64,000 bases of DNA from positions 124,001-188,000 of the forward strand of contig RIAY01000001.1 in NCBI GenBank assembly GCA_003833075.1, read 5' to 3'. Both the position numbers and the translations under genes were made by a program. Source of the stretch: Muribaculaceae bacterium Isolate-036 (Harlan) (GTDB lineage Bacteria; Bacteroidota; Bacteroidia; Bacteroidales; Muribaculaceae). The notes under the pieces are model-generated. The model searched no databases and had not been told where the DNA came from. It was given only the letters and a program-made list of their open reading frames with translations. Positions 39,555 through 50,766 of the stretch are shown piece after piece; within the stretch, counting starts at the first letter, position 1; every line of letters begins with the position of its first letter.

Positions 39555-41138
39555 ATGGTATATAAATATGATTGCTTAGTGATAGGCTCAGGCATTGCCG
39601 GAATGAGTTTCGCACTCAAGGCTGCCAAAGCGGGAGCAAAGGTGGGAATGATCTGCAAGACAACCACCGATGAGGCTAATACGTTCTTTGCACAAGGAGG
39701 TGTGGCTTCAGTGACAAATCTCGAAAAAGACAATTTCGAGAAACATATCCACGACACAATGGTTGCTGGAGACTGGCTCAGCGATCCCGCGGCTGTGGAG
39801 AAAGTGGTCCGGAACGCCCCCTCCCAGATCAGGGAGCTTATAGGCTGGGGTGTGGATTTCGATAAGAATGACAACGGAGATTTCGATCTTCACAGGGAGG
39901 GAGGACATTCGGAGTTCCGGATTCTTCATCATGCCGACAATACGGGTGCGGAAATCCAGACGAGCCTTGTGGAAACAGTGAAAAATAATCCGGATATAGA
40001 TGTGTTTACCGGTCGGTTTGCCGTGGAGATCATCACCCAGCATCATTTGGGCAAGATAGTGTCGCGCCGCACCCCGGACATAACATGTTACGGAGCTTAC
40101 GTTCTTAATGAGCAAACTGGTGAAGTCGATACATTTCTGGCGAAAGTCACCGTGATGGCTACAGGAGGTGTCGGTTCCGTATACACCACCACAACAAATC
40201 CATTGATAGCCACAGGAGATGGAATCGCTATGGTATATAGAGCCAAGGGCACAGTCAGCGACATGGAGTTCATACAGTTTCATCCCACGGCTCTCTATCA
40301 TCCCGGTGACCGTCCGAGTTTCCTGATTACGGAGGCTATGAGAGGATACGGCGCGGTGCTCCGCAATCTTGACGGCGAGGAATTCATGCAGAAGTATGAC
40401 CCGAGGCTTTCATTGGCTCCGAGGGATATCGTGGCACGTGCCATAGACTCTGAAATGAAACTGCATGGCACTGATCATGTGTTTCTTGATGTGACACACA
40501 AGGATCCTGAAGAGACTAAACGCCATTTTCCGAATATCTACGAAAAATGTCTTTCTCTCGGCATCGACATAACCAAGGACATGATTCCGGTAGCGCCTGC
40601 GGCTCATTATCTTTGCGGTGGCATCAAGGTGAATCTCAACGGAGAGAGTTCCATTGCCCGTCTTTATGCCGTAGGTGAATGTTCCTGCACGGGGCTTCAC
40701 GGAGGAAACCGACTGGCTTCCAATTCTCTGATAGAAGCGGTTGTTTACGCGGATGCCGCTGCTCGCCATGCGCTTGAACACCTCAGTGAATATGACTGGC
40801 GTGAAGATGTGCCGGAATGGAATGATGAAGGCACCGCTCACCCGGAAGAGATGGTGCTGATAACCCAATCGGAAAAAGAGGTGAACCAGATTATGGGTTA
40901 TTACGTTGGGATTGTGAGGAGTGACCTCCGGCTCAAGCGAGCATGGAACCGGCTTGATATCCTTTATCAGGAGACGGAAGCCCTTTTCAAATGCAGCAAG
41001 CCGTCGCGGCAACTGTGCGAGTTGCGGAATATCATCAACGTTGCCTATCTGATTATGCGTCAGGCGATGGAGCGAAAAGAGAGCAGAGGGTTGCATTTCA
41101 CCGTAGACTATCCCCATCCCGATATCCCCAAAGAATAA
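39555..41138 (+). CDS. nadB: L-aspartate oxidase
   Basis: Oxidises L-aspartate to iminoaspartate, the first step of NAD synthesis; under anaerobic conditions fumarate is the electron acceptor. The 527-residue protein has the FAD-binding GSGIAGMSFALKA (10-22), the succinate-dehydrogenase-like HRE(GGHS) segment (DLHREGGHSEFRILH), FIQFHPTALYHPGD and GECSCTGLHGGNRLASNSL. The C-terminal helical domain (about 420-527) is intact. nadA and nadC are not in the window. The stop overlaps an ATG of the next gene (TAATG). Confidence 0.96.
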   Translation: MVYKYDCLVIGSGIAGMSFALKAAKAGAKVGMICKTTTDEANTFFAQGGVASVTNLEKDNFEKHIHDTMVAGDWLSDPAAVEKVVRNAPSQIRELIGWGVDFDKNDNGDFDLHREGGHSEFRILHHADNTGAEIQTSLVETVKNNPDIDVFTGRFAVEIITQHHLGKIVSRRTPDITCYGAYVLNEQTGEVDTFLAKVTVMATGGVGSVYTTTTNPLIATGDGIAMVYRAKGTVSDMEFIQFHPTALYHPGDRPSFLITEAMRGYGAVLRNLDGEEFMQKYDPRLSLAPRDIVARAIDSEMKLHGTDHVFLDVTHKDPEETKRHFPNIYEKCLSLGIDITKDMIPVAPAAHYLCGGIKVNLNGESSIARLYAVGECSCTGLHGGNRLASNSLIEAVVYADAAARHALEHLSEYDWREDVPEWNDEGTAHPEEMVLITQSEKEVNQIMGYYVGIVRSDLRLKRAWNRLDILYQETEALFKCSKPSRQLCELRNIINVAYLIMRQAMERKESRGLHFTVDYPHPDIPKE

Positions 41139-41140
41139 TG

Positions 41141-42808
41141 ATGAAAAAAACAAGACTTCTCCGAATATTGCCCGCCGCAGTGGCGGTGGCTGCTCTTGGT
41201 CTGACATTGTCGGCACAGAAAAGTCATGATGCGTCTCTGGCACGCAATCTGAATAATTTCAACTCCATCGTCAAGCAGGTCGAGTTGCATTATGTCGACA
41301 CAATCAATACCGACCAGAGCTTCAAGGCGGCGATAGAAGCATTTCTCGCGTCAACAGACCCTTATACAGAATACTATAGCGCGGACGATCAGGAGAAATT
41401 GCAGAAAATGACGACCGGTGAATATGGAGGCATAGGCAGTTATATAATGCAACGTAACGGTAGCTCTTTCATATCGCAGCCGATGGAAGGGAGTCCTGCC
41501 GCCAAAGGAGGACTGTGTCCGGGCGACCATATCATCCGTGTAGACACAACGGATGTGGAAAAGAAAGAGAGCGATTTTGTAACCAGACTGCTGAAAGGGG
41601 TTCCGGGAACCAAGGTTCGTGTCACAGTGAAACGCCCTTATGTCGCTGATTCGATTCAGACATTCGAGATAATGAGGGCAAAAGTGCAGGAACCGAGCAT
41701 GGGATATGACACCATAATAAACGGCATCGGCTATCTCCGTCTTACAAGCTTTATCGATAAGACACCGGCTGAGGTTCGCCGTGTCCTTGAAAAATTCAAG
41801 GAAGACAATGGGCTGAAAGGAATAGTCATCGACCTTCGCGGCAACGGGGGAGGATTGGTGGAAAGCGCGGTGGATCTTGTGGGATGCTTTGTTCCTAAGG
41901 GCACCGAGGTTGTACATACCATAGGCAGAGACCCTCTTCAGGAGAAAATTTACAAGACAACGCGCAAACCTGTATTTCCCGAGATTCCGCTTGCAGTGCT
42001 TATAGACGGCGGCAGCGCCTCGGCATCCGAGATTGTCGCAGGCTCGCTTCAGGATCTTGACCGCGCTGTCCTGATTGGTTCCCGAAGTTTCGGCAAGGGA
42101 TTGGTGCAGACACCTGTGCAGCTTCCTTACGGTGGACTGCTTAAGGTGACTGTGGCAAAATATTATCTGCCGTCGGGAAGGTTGATTCAGGCTGTGGATT
42201 ACTCTCACCGCAACGCTGACGGAACTGTGGCACGTGTGCCCGACAGTCTTACTAATGTCTATCGCACCGCCAACGGTCGCGAAGTGCGCGATGGAGGCGG
42301 ACTGCGTCCGGACACGACTGTAGACTGGGGAAAGATCAACCGTCTTGTTTATAATATAGTCGCCGACAACTGGGCGTTTGATTTTGCCACAAAGTTCGCT
42401 GCTGCAAATCCAACGATTTGTCAGCCGAAAGATTTCGAGATAACGGATGAAATCTATGGAGATTTCAAGAAATTCATTGATCCCGAGAAATTCAAATATG
42501 ACAAGGTGTGTGAAGAACTGGTGAAACAGTTGCGAACAGCGGCAGAGACCGAGGGATATATGAACGATGAAACCAAGGCTCAACTCGACAGGATTACTGA
42601 ATTGCTCACTCATAATCTTGACCATGACCTTGATACCCATCGTGATGAGATTGCCGAATATCTCGGCTCGGAGATTGTCGGCAGGTATTATTACGACAAG
42701 GGGAAAATGGCGTTTGAGCTTAAAAATGACAAAGCACTGAAACTTGCAGAAGAAATCCTTAAAGATTCGAATCTATATAACAAGGAATTGGGAATAAAAC
42801 GGAAATAA
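41141..42808 (+). CDS. S41 family C-terminal processing protease with PDZ domain
   Basis: A 555-residue periplasmic serine protease from MKKTRLLRILPAAVAVAALGL (signal peptide; an adjacent ATG at 41138 is equally possible, and the longer ORF inside nadB is rejected). A PDZ domain spans about 85-180 (YGGIGSYI, SPAAKGGLCPGDHI). The S41 catalytic domain has DLRGNGGGL (231-239), GGSASASEIVAG (290-301, nucleophile Ser) and SFGKGLVQ (Lys319). The C-terminal helical part follows (about 420-555). CtpA-type enzymes trim C-termini of envelope proteins. It lies between nadB and mfd on the plus strand and may share the nadB transcript. Confidence 0.93.
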   Translation: MKKTRLLRILPAAVAVAALGLTLSAQKSHDASLARNLNNFNSIVKQVELHYVDTINTDQSFKAAIEAFLASTDPYTEYYSADDQEKLQKMTTGEYGGIGSYIMQRNGSSFISQPMEGSPAAKGGLCPGDHIIRVDTTDVEKKESDFVTRLLKGVPGTKVRVTVKRPYVADSIQTFEIMRAKVQEPSMGYDTIINGIGYLRLTSFIDKTPAEVRRVLEKFKEDNGLKGIVIDLRGNGGGLVESAVDLVGCFVPKGTEVVHTIGRDPLQEKIYKTTRKPVFPEIPLAVLIDGGSASASEIVAGSLQDLDRAVLIGSRSFGKGLVQTPVQLPYGGLLKVTVAKYYLPSGRLIQAVDYSHRNADGTVARVPDSLTNVYRTANGREVRDGGGLRPDTTVDWGKINRLVYNIVADNWAFDFATKFAAANPTICQPKDFEITDEIYGDFKKFIDPEKFKYDKVCEELVKQLRTAAETEGYMNDETKAQLDRITELLTHNLDHDLDTHRDEIAEYLGSEIVGRYYYDKGKMAFELKNDKALKLAEEILKDSNLYNKELGIKRK

Positions 42809-42858
42809 GACGTTTTGTCTGGAAACTTATATATCCGTGAGCACAACTTCAATATCCG

Positions 42859-45800
42859 ATGGAATTAAAGGAAGCTGATAAACTTTTTGCCACAGCGACG
42901 CGTATATCCGCGCTGGAAAAGGTCTTGTATGACAAAAAAACAAGAAGATTGCTCCTCTCCGGTCTGGAGGGGAGTTCTTCCGCCATGCTGTTTGCCGGAA
43001 TCAGACCGACCGCGCATCCTCACATCATAATTGCCGATGACCTGGATTCAGCAGGCTACATTTACAACGATTTGTGTCAGATTGCAGGACCGGATGCCGT
43101 GGGAATATTTCCGAGCGGATACAAACGTGATATAAAATACGGTCAGCCGGATGCTCCGTCACAGATTCTCCGCACTGAAGTGCTCGATGCATTGGGAGAT
43201 AAAAAGGGAGAGATGCGTTTCGTTATAACATATCCCGAAGCTTTAGCGGAGAAAGTGGCGGATGCCGCGACAATAGCCGATAACAGCATATCGCTGAGAA
43301 TCGGTTCGCACACGTTTCTATCCGATCTTACAGGAAGATTGCGTGAACTGGGGTTCAGAGAGACCGAGTATGTCTATGAACCTGGTCAGTTTGCCCGTCG
43401 CGGCTCGATAGTCGATGTTTATTCATATTCCTGCGAACTTCCATACAGGATAGACTTTTTCGATGACGAAGTGGATTCGATACGCTCCTTCAATGTGGAG
43501 ACGCAGCTGAGCGAGGAGAAGCTGGAGAAAATCAATATACTTCCGCAGTTCTCGGCACAGACCGGAAACAAAGGTATCAGCCTTCTTGAGTTTGTTGACG
43601 ATTCGACATTGCTGTTTTGTCAGAGTCCGGGGTATATACTCGACAGAGTCAAGGCTATATCTGAAGAGACGTTTTCAACAGCCGCTCTTATCGCCGATGA
43701 AGGCGATGACAAGGCTATGGAAAAAGTGGTCGATTCCGAAGCTTTTATCCGGCGTTTCGCAGAGATGAAAGTGGTGAAGTTCGGGGTAGGTGCAACCGAT
43801 GGCGGATTTGTTCCAGACGCATCGGTATCGTTCAATTGCGGTCCGCAGGCTCTTTATCATAAGAATTTCGAGCTGATTTCAGAGAGTTTCCGTAATTTTA
43901 TCAGTAACGGTTATCGTATCTTTATACTGTCTGATTCGCCGTATCAGGCGGAACGGCTGAAAAATATATTTGAAGACAGAGGGGATGAGATACCTTTTAC
44001 GGCAGTTGACCGCACTGTTCATGAGGGATTTGTGGATCATGACGGCAAGAACTGCTTTTTTACCGACCATCAGATATTCGACCGTTTCCACAAATATAAC
44101 CTCAAGAGCGACCGCGCCCGAAGCGGCAAACTCGCTCTTTCACTCCGGGAACTCAACCAGATAGAAATAGGCGACTACATAGTGCACATTGACCATGGAA
44201 TCGGTAAATTTGCGGGTCTTGTGCGAACTGATGTCAACGGAAGCCCGCAGGAGATGATAAAGCTGACATATCAGAACGATGACATAATCCTTGTCAGTAT
44301 CCATGCTCTTCATAAACTGTCAAAATACCGTGGTAAAGAGGGAGTCGCGCCTAAAATCAACAAACTCGGTTCGGGAGCATGGAACAAGCTCAAGGAACGC
44401 ACAAAAACCAAGGTCAAGGATATTGCGCGTGATCTGATAAAACTCTATGCCGCACGCAGGGAGGAGAAAGGTCATGCATTTGCTCCGGACTCTTATATGC
44501 AGCATGAGCTTGAGGCAAGCTTCATATATGAGGACACTCCTGACCAGCTCAAGGCTACCCAGGCGGTAAAAGCAGACATGGAATCGGCAAAACCGATGGA
44601 CAGACTGATATGCGGAGATGTCGGTTTCGGAAAGACGGAAATAGCTGTCCGCGCCGCCTTCAAAGCAGCAGCCGACGGGAAGCAGACAGCTGTGCTTGTG
44701 CCGACCACGGTACTTGCCATGCAGCATTACCACACTTTCGCAAATCGTCTTAAAGATCTGCCGGTAAGGGTGGATTTTATATCCCGGGCACGCAAAGCCA
44801 AAGAGGTGAAACAGATTCTTGCGGATCTCGCAGAAGGTAAGATCGACATATTGATAGGCACTCATAAGATTATCGGCAAAGGAGTGGCATTCAAAGATCT
44901 CGGATTGCTGATAATTGATGAAGAGCAGAAATTCGGTGTTGCAGTCAAAGAGAAACTCAAACAACTTAAGGTCAATGTAGACACCCTGACCATGAGCGCC
45001 ACTCCAATTCCCCGTACACTGCAGTTCTCACTCATGGGAGCTCGCGACCTCAGCTCGCTCAACACACCTCCGGCAAACCGTCAGCCCGTTGTCACCAACG
45101 TAAGCAGCTTCGACGACGAGGTGATAAAGGAAGCTGTTGAGTTCGAATTGAGCCGTAACGGACAGGTGTTTTTCATATCCAACAGGATTGAGAACCTCGC
45201 GCAGATAGAGAACGCGCTCCGGCGGCTTATCCCACGTGTCAGAATAGTCACCGCGCATGGGCAGATGCCACCGGAGAGGGTGGAGCAGGCTATCATAGAT
45301 TTTGCCAATCAGGATTATGATGTTTTGCTATCCACGACGATAGTGGAAAACGGCATCGATATGCCCAATGTCAATACTATCATAGTCAACAATGCCCATA
45401 ATTTCGGACTCAGCGAGCTACATCAGCTTCGCGGACGTGTAGGACGCAGCTCACGGAAGGCTTTCTGCTATCTACTTGTGCCGCCGGGAATGCCGCTGAC
45501 TCCTGTGGCACGCCGTAGGCTTCAGGCAATCGAAAGTTTCAGTGATCTTGGTTCCGGCATACATATCGCCATGCAGGATCTTGATATCCGTGGCGCCGGC
45601 AACCTGCTTGGGGCAGAGCAGAGCGGATTTATCGCCGATCTCGGTTATGAGGCATATCAGAAAATACTCAAAGAATCTGTTATCGAATTGAAAACGGAGG
45701 AATTTGCCGACACTTTCACTGATGTGGCAGGAGGCAAAGAGGAGGAGTTTACTGCAGACTGTACAATCGAGAGTGATCTTGAACTTCGCATTCCTGCCGA

Positions 45801-46215
45801 ATATGTGCCTCAGGAAAACGAACGTATCACACTCTACCGCCGTCTTGACAATATGGAACACTCCACGCAACTTGATGAATTCCGTGCCGAACTGCGTGAT
45901 CGTTTCGGAGAGATTCCATCGACAACAGAGGAATTGATCCGGGTGGTGCCGTTGCGAATGGCAGCCCGTCGTCTCGGAATCGAGCGTCTTGTGCTTAAAG
46001 GTGGAAAAATGAGGATTTATTTTGTCGGAGATGACAATAAGGCATATTACAATTCATCTGCATTCGGAAAAGTGCTTGCATATCTGCAGCAGAATGCAAG
46101 ACGTTGCAATCTGAAGGAGGTGAACGGACGCAGGCTGATGGTAATTGACGGAGTTTCAGCTGTTACCGATGCCTTGGATATTCTGAAGGCGATGGAGGCT
46201 GCGACACCGTTGTAG
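42859..46215 (+). CDS. mfd: transcription-repair coupling factor Mfd
   Basis: A 1118-residue DNA translocase that removes stalled RNA polymerase and recruits UvrA. Domains in order: UvrB-like module (about 20-330), a CarD-like RNA-polymerase-interaction domain (about 425-500, EIGDYIVHIDHGIGKFAG), helicase core with Walker A GDVGFGKTE (about 585-593), DEEQKFGV and SATPIPRTL, the second RecA domain with TTIVENGIDMPN and QLRGRVGRS, and the C-terminal TRCF domain. It is slightly shorter than the E. coli protein but contains every core motif. A strong terminator follows. Confidence 0.97.
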   Translation: MELKEADKLFATATRISALEKVLYDKKTRRLLLSGLEGSSSAMLFAGIRPTAHPHIIIADDLDSAGYIYNDLCQIAGPDAVGIFPSGYKRDIKYGQPDAPSQILRTEVLDALGDKKGEMRFVITYPEALAEKVADAATIADNSISLRIGSHTFLSDLTGRLRELGFRETEYVYEPGQFARRGSIVDVYSYSCELPYRIDFFDDEVDSIRSFNVETQLSEEKLEKINILPQFSAQTGNKGISLLEFVDDSTLLFCQSPGYILDRVKAISEETFSTAALIADEGDDKAMEKVVDSEAFIRRFAEMKVVKFGVGATDGGFVPDASVSFNCGPQALYHKNFELISESFRNFISNGYRIFILSDSPYQAERLKNIFEDRGDEIPFTAVDRTVHEGFVDHDGKNCFFTDHQIFDRFHKYNLKSDRARSGKLALSLRELNQIEIGDYIVHIDHGIGKFAGLVRTDVNGSPQEMIKLTYQNDDIILVSIHALHKLSKYRGKEGVAPKINKLGSGAWNKLKERTKTKVKDIARDLIKLYAARREEKGHAFAPDSYMQHELEASFIYEDTPDQLKATQAVKADMESAKPMDRLICGDVGFGKTEIAVRAAFKAAADGKQTAVLVPTTVLAMQHYHTFANRLKDLPVRVDFISRARKAKEVKQILADLAEGKIDILIGTHKIIGKGVAFKDLGLLIIDEEQKFGVAVKEKLKQLKVNVDTLTMSATPIPRTLQFSLMGARDLSSLNTPPANRQPVVTNVSSFDDEVIKEAVEFELSRNGQVFFISNRIENLAQIENALRRLIPRVRIVTAHGQMPPERVEQAIIDFANQDYDVLLSTTIVENGIDMPNVNTIIVNNAHNFGLSELHQLRGRVGRSSRKAFCYLLVPPGMPLTPVARRRLQAIESFSDLGSGIHIAMQDLDIRGAGNLLGAEQSGFIADLGYEAYQKILKESVIELKTEEFADTFTDVAGGKEEEFTADCTIESDLELRIPAEYVPQENERITLYRRLDNMEHSTQLDEFRAELRDRFGEIPSTTEELIRVVPLRMAARRLGIERLVLKGGKMRIYFVGDDNKAYYNSSAFGKVLAYLQQNARRCNLKEVNGRRLMVIDGVSAVTDALDILKAMEAATPL

Positions 46216-46270
46216 CGGATACAAATGCGCCAATGAATGCAACATATGCGTCAGAGTTGAAGCTCTGATG

Positions 46271-46322
46271 AAAAAAATCACAGTTTGCAGGGTCATTACG
46301 ACCCGGCAAACTGTGATTTTTT
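46271..46322. terminator. bidirectional terminator between mfd and mscL
   Basis: AAAAAAATCACAGTTTGC pairs with GCAAACTGTGATTTTTTC around an inner GGGTCattacGACCC-type stem. Both sides give a U-rich end, fitting the convergent mfd (+) and mscL (-) genes. Confidence 0.9.
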
Positions 46323-46429
46323 CACAATACTGTCTTGTGCAATACGTGAAAACTTTTCAAACAGTCATGTGAAAGTCCCCGGTTCCGCTTATGACTCCAG
46401 CATCAGGGAAGGGTATTGGTCAGAGATAT

Positions 46430-46870
46430 TTATTTCTCTGATTGTTTTCTGAGGAGGTCACGTATCTCTGTCAGCAGGGTCTCCTCTTTTGTCGGTTCGG
46501 CAGGTGCCGGGGTTTCCTCAGCCTCTTTCTCCTTCTTCATGAATTTCATGACAACGCGCAGAGCCACGAATATACTGAGTGCTATGATAAGGAAGTCAAC
46601 AATATTCTGTATGAACAGACCGTAGTTCACTGCCACTTCTTCAACGGCGGCAACCCCGTCGGCGGTTGCCGGACGCGCTTCCGTGATTACATATTTTAGA
46701 TTTTTGTAGCCGTCGCCTCCGGTGATGAGAGATACAAGCGGCATGATTATGTCGTTTACAAGAGAAGACACAATCTTTCCGAACGCGCCGCCGACAATGA
46801 CACCGACAGCCATGTCGATGATATTGCCCTTCATGGCGAATTCTTTAAAATCCTGAAGAAATTTTCCCAT
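46430..46870 (-). CDS. mscL: large-conductance mechanosensitive channel
   Basis: A 146-residue pentameric inner-membrane channel that opens on hypo-osmotic shock. The N-terminal amphipathic helix MGKFLQDFKEFAMKGN is followed by TM1 (IIDMAVGVIVGGAFGKIVSSL, about 17-37), a periplasmic loop and TM2 (about 85-105). The cytoplasmic C-terminal helix (EILLLTEIRDLLRKQ-like) is present, preceded by an acidic/proline linker (KEAEETPAPAEPTKEE) that is somewhat long. It stands alone. Confidence 0.95.
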   Translation of the reverse strand: MGKFLQDFKEFAMKGNIIDMAVGVIVGGAFGKIVSSLVNDIIMPLVSLITGGDGYKNLKYVITEARPATADGVAAVEEVAVNYGLFIQNIVDFLIIALSIFVALRVVMKFMKKEKEAEETPAPAEPTKEETLLTEIRDLLRKQSEK

Positions 46871-48225
<1,355 letters not shown>

Positions 48226-48249
48226 TAAGAGTCAGAATCTTCAGAACAG

Positions 48250-48281
48250 AACGGTCCGGAAATTTTCCGGACCGTTTTTTT
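48250..48281 (+). terminator. terminator after gapA
   Basis: AACGGTCCGGAAA pairs with TTTCCGGACCGTT around a tiny loop, followed by a run of T. A textbook intrinsic terminator. Confidence 0.92.
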
Positions 48282-48326
48282 GTGGATTGGGGTATTTTTA
48301 TAATTTTCGTGCAAAATGCAAATAAA

Positions 48327-49070
48327 ATGAGAATAAAAAGATTCGGAATCTGTATAGCGGCTCTGTGTGCTTCCGCTGCTGTTTCTGCGGCAACTGAAAC
48401 CGGAGACAAGGAGCCTTTCTGGCTCGGTGGGGATATTTCAGGCATGAACGCCACCCGTCTTCGCGTCTGGGTGAATCCCAAGCACGGTTTTTGCTCTCCG
48501 GAGGATGTGCTGAAGATGGCAAAACGTTCACAGGCTCTGGGTATGCCTGTGATGATTGACTTCCACTATTCCGACTGGTGGGCGGATCCCGGGAAGCAGA
48601 ATCCCCCGGAGGCATGGGTAGGCATGACTCTTGAACAGACAAAAAAAGCACTCGCCGACCATACGCGGCAGACACTTCAGCTCCTTAAGAACGAAGGTAT
48701 CGACGTTAAATGGGTGCAGGTGGGAAACGAAACGACCCACGGCTTTTTATGGCCTATGGGTCGTTTCGAGGAGAACCCCGTGAACTATGCGTCTCTGACG
48801 AAAGCCGGGATAAAAGCAGTGCGTGAGGTATATCCTGAAGCAGAAGTTATCATTCATCTCGATAACGGTTTTGACCAGGGATTGTATGACCGAGTGTTCG
48901 ATTCACTGAAGTCAAACGGAGTGGAGTGGGATACCATCGGCATCAGTGTCTATCCTTATTGGGCGCCTGAGTGGAATGCAGAGGATGACTACCGTCTCGG
49001 AGCGTTCTCGCGCAATATGCCCACAGTCATCATGGATGCCTTTAAGGAAGCCGCATCGTCTGCTCGTTGA
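48327..49070 (+). pseudogene. GH53 endo-beta-1,4-galactanase gene with two internal in-frame deletions
   Basis: The 247-residue ORF has a signal peptide (MRIKRFGICIAALCASAAVSA) and clear GH53 pieces: FWLGGDISGM, NATRLRVWVNPKHGFC, MIDFHYSDWWADPGKQ and WVQVGNETTHGFLWP with the acid/base Glu135. Between residues 40 and 41 about 30-40 residues normally found between GADISG and RLRVW are missing. Near residue 214 the sequence jumps from YPYWAPEW straight to the family's C-terminal end (DYRLGAFSRNMPTVIMDAF), losing roughly 100 residues with the nucleophile Glu strand. The enzyme should be inactive. Normal members have about 340-380 residues. Its end overlaps the convergent DUF4252 gene by 29 nt. 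Confidence 0.75.
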
Positions 49071-49518
49071 GTACAGACCGGATGTCGAACGTGCCTTTGG
49101 CTCGGATCACGCTGAGTTCTGACGCTTCTTCTGAAACTATCAGGAGATTCTTCAGTTTCATGCTTCTGTCATCAATATGACCGTATATGAGTGTTGTTTC
49201 CGGACCGTCGTGCGTTTCAAGGATAAGCTCGCTCCTGTCGCTGTCGATCGCATCTTTGACGCATTTCATAATTTCCTTTCTTCCTTTCATTCCTTGACAG
49301 TCGACGATGGTAATGCTCTTGAATCCTTTCAGGATTTTACCTGCATCTTTGTCATCAATCGATGCAACAGAGCCAAGCATCCATCCTACTCCCTTCGGGA
49401 TGTGGACTATGTCGATATTGTCATAATAATCGAGAGAGGAGAATTCCTTCGAGCTTCCGCATGATGAGGATATCGCCAACAATAAGGAAATGAGAACTGC
49501 GTTCAAGTAGGTTTTCAT
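49042..49518 (-). CDS. DUF4252 lipoprotein
   Basis: A 158-residue lipoprotein with a signal and lipobox SSSC (MKTYLNAVLISLLLAISSSC). The mature part follows the DUF4252 pattern: a GFKSITIVDC strand, a middle with KCVKDAIDSDRSELILETHDG and a C-terminal ELSVIRAKGTFDIRSV. The function of DUF4252 is unknown; members are often encoded with ECF sigma and anti-sigma genes in Bacteroidetes, as here. The start was placed at 49518 because of the signal peptide. It overlaps the decayed GH53 gene. Confidence 0.82.
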   Translation of the reverse strand: MKTYLNAVLISLLLAISSSCGSSKEFSSLDYYDNIDIVHIPKGVGWMLGSVASIDDKDAGKILKGFKSITIVDCQGMKGRKEIMKCVKDAIDSDRSELILETHDGPETTLIYGHIDDRSMKLKNLLIVSEEASELSVIRAKGTFDIRSVLNEQTMRLP

Positions 49519-49522
49519 TTTC

Positions 49523-49999
49523 TTACTTTTTATATTGGTTTGTAAGAGCCTGAACATCTATTTCCCCTCTGATATATACTATTGTATATTCTTCAGGCTC
49601 GTCCGCTTCTATAAGAATGTCATGAATCACATCGCCATCCAGAATTCTTCCGGCATAGATGTTCACGCCATCGCCACCGTCCTGAGCATTGAGAAATAAC
49701 TCCATTTTAAGTTTTTTCATTTTTTCCGCAGCATCCTTTTTCACCAATGCAATGGCAGACGGTGTGGTGGCGCTGACAATTTCCATTCCTTCCGGATTTT
49801 TGATACATTTCTGGATGTTCCTCATGTCGGAGTCATCACCACCCATTGAGAGTCCGAGGCGCATTGCTGCCTTGGAGATATAGACCGTTGATATCTCTTT
49901 GTTGTCGGGGTAGTTGTTGAATACCCTGTTTTGCGAGATTGCTGCCGCCGACATGCCGAATGCCATTATCACGGCAATTATAAATCTTAAAGTTTTCAT
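49523..49999 (-). CDS. DUF4252 secreted protein
   Basis: A 158-residue exported protein with signal MKTLRFIIAVIMAFGMSAAAIS and DUF4252 features (STVYISKAAMRL, a GDVIHDILIEADEPEEYTIVYIRGEID end). It has no lipobox, unlike its downstream paralogue. The two lie 4 nt apart and are fourth and third in the sigma/anti-sigma operon, so they are probably the regulated output or the signal side of that system. That link is inference. Confidence 0.82.
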   Translation of the reverse strand: MKTLRFIIAVIMAFGMSAAAISQNRVFNNYPDNKEISTVYISKAAMRLGLSMGGDDSDMRNIQKCIKNPEGMEIVSATTPSAIALVKKDAAEKMKKLKMELFLNAQDGGDGVNIYAGRILDGDVIHDILIEADEPEEYTIVYIRGEIDVQALTNQYKK

Positions 50000-50014
50000 A
50001 ATACCTGAATTTTG

Positions 50015-50752
50015 TTATTTTAGTTTATCTTGTATTTCGGTGTATATATTTCTCAGATTATCATCTGTCGATTCAATGCAGCGGGAAGCGAAAGCCATCT
50101 GGTCACCGGCTCGTGCAATAGCTTTCATGCCTGCTTCAAAGGCTTTTTGTTCCTCTTCGGACAACTCCCGATATTCGTCATTGTCTGTTTCCGCTTTGGC
50201 AATGATCTGTCTTGCCGTAGAGACTGCCGGGTCTTTGGCAGTGAGGTGTTTGCCTACAGGCGGGACTGTCGTTTTACGACTGGTATCGGCAGGTGTCTTT
50301 TCTGCCTCGTCCTGATTTCCGTTGGTTCTGTAAACTGTGTCGGCAGATTCGATAGAAGCCAATAGACCGGAAGTTTCCCGAATATCCGGAGTAATCTCTG
50401 TCGTGAAAGGTGTGAGCACGATCAGAGCAATCACGGCGGCGGCAGAAGCTAAAGTTGCGATAGCGATCCAAGAGAAACGACTGAGCCGTGTTGCGTTCTT
50501 ACGTGCGGCATTCTTATTGGCTGTCGAACTATCAATCGTCTGCATAATCCGGTCTTGAAGGTCAACAGGCGGAACAGCGTATTTTGCAGTATTGCTGAGA
50601 ATCGCAAACATCCTGCGGTCATTTTCCATCTCGTCAGGAATATCATTTCCCGAATTGAAAAACTCGTAAAGAATATTTTCTTCTGCAGGAGTTGAGACCC
50701 CTTCGTAGAACTTTTCAAGAAGATCTTTTATATGATTCATATCTGTAGCCAT
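50015..50752 (-). CDS. membrane anti-sigma-factor-like protein
   Basis: A 245-residue protein with a cytosolic N-terminal region (about 1-110: LLEKFYEGVSTPAEENILYEFF), one transmembrane helix (about 95-115: FSWIAIATLASAAAVIALIVL) and an extracytoplasmic Ser/Thr/Glu-rich part ending in a helix. This is the layout of anti-sigma factors of Bacteroidetes ECF systems. It follows the sigma gene by 14 nt. I see no classical zinc-binding (ZAS) HXXXCXXC motif. Confidence 0.75.
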   Translation of the reverse strand: MATDMNHIKDLLEKFYEGVSTPAEENILYEFFNSGNDIPDEMENDRRMFAILSNTAKYAVPPVDLQDRIMQTIDSSTANKNAARKNATRLSRFSWIAIATLASAAAVIALIVLTPFTTEITPDIRETSGLLASIESADTVYRTNGNQDEAEKTPADTSRKTTVPPVGKHLTAKDPAVSTARQIIAKAETDNDEYRELSEEEQKAFEAGMKAIARAGDQMAFASRCIESTDDNLRNIYTEIQDKLK

Positions 50753-50766
50753 TGTTCTGGAATTAT

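Noticed and set aside
39425..39874. Minus-strand ORF across the nadB start
   Set aside because: It is the shadow of nadB codons, has no recognisable motif and overlaps the nadB promoter.
40991..41140. N-terminal extension of the S41 protease reaching into nadB
   Set aside because: The extra 49-50 codons have no similarity to the protease family and precede a clear signal peptide.
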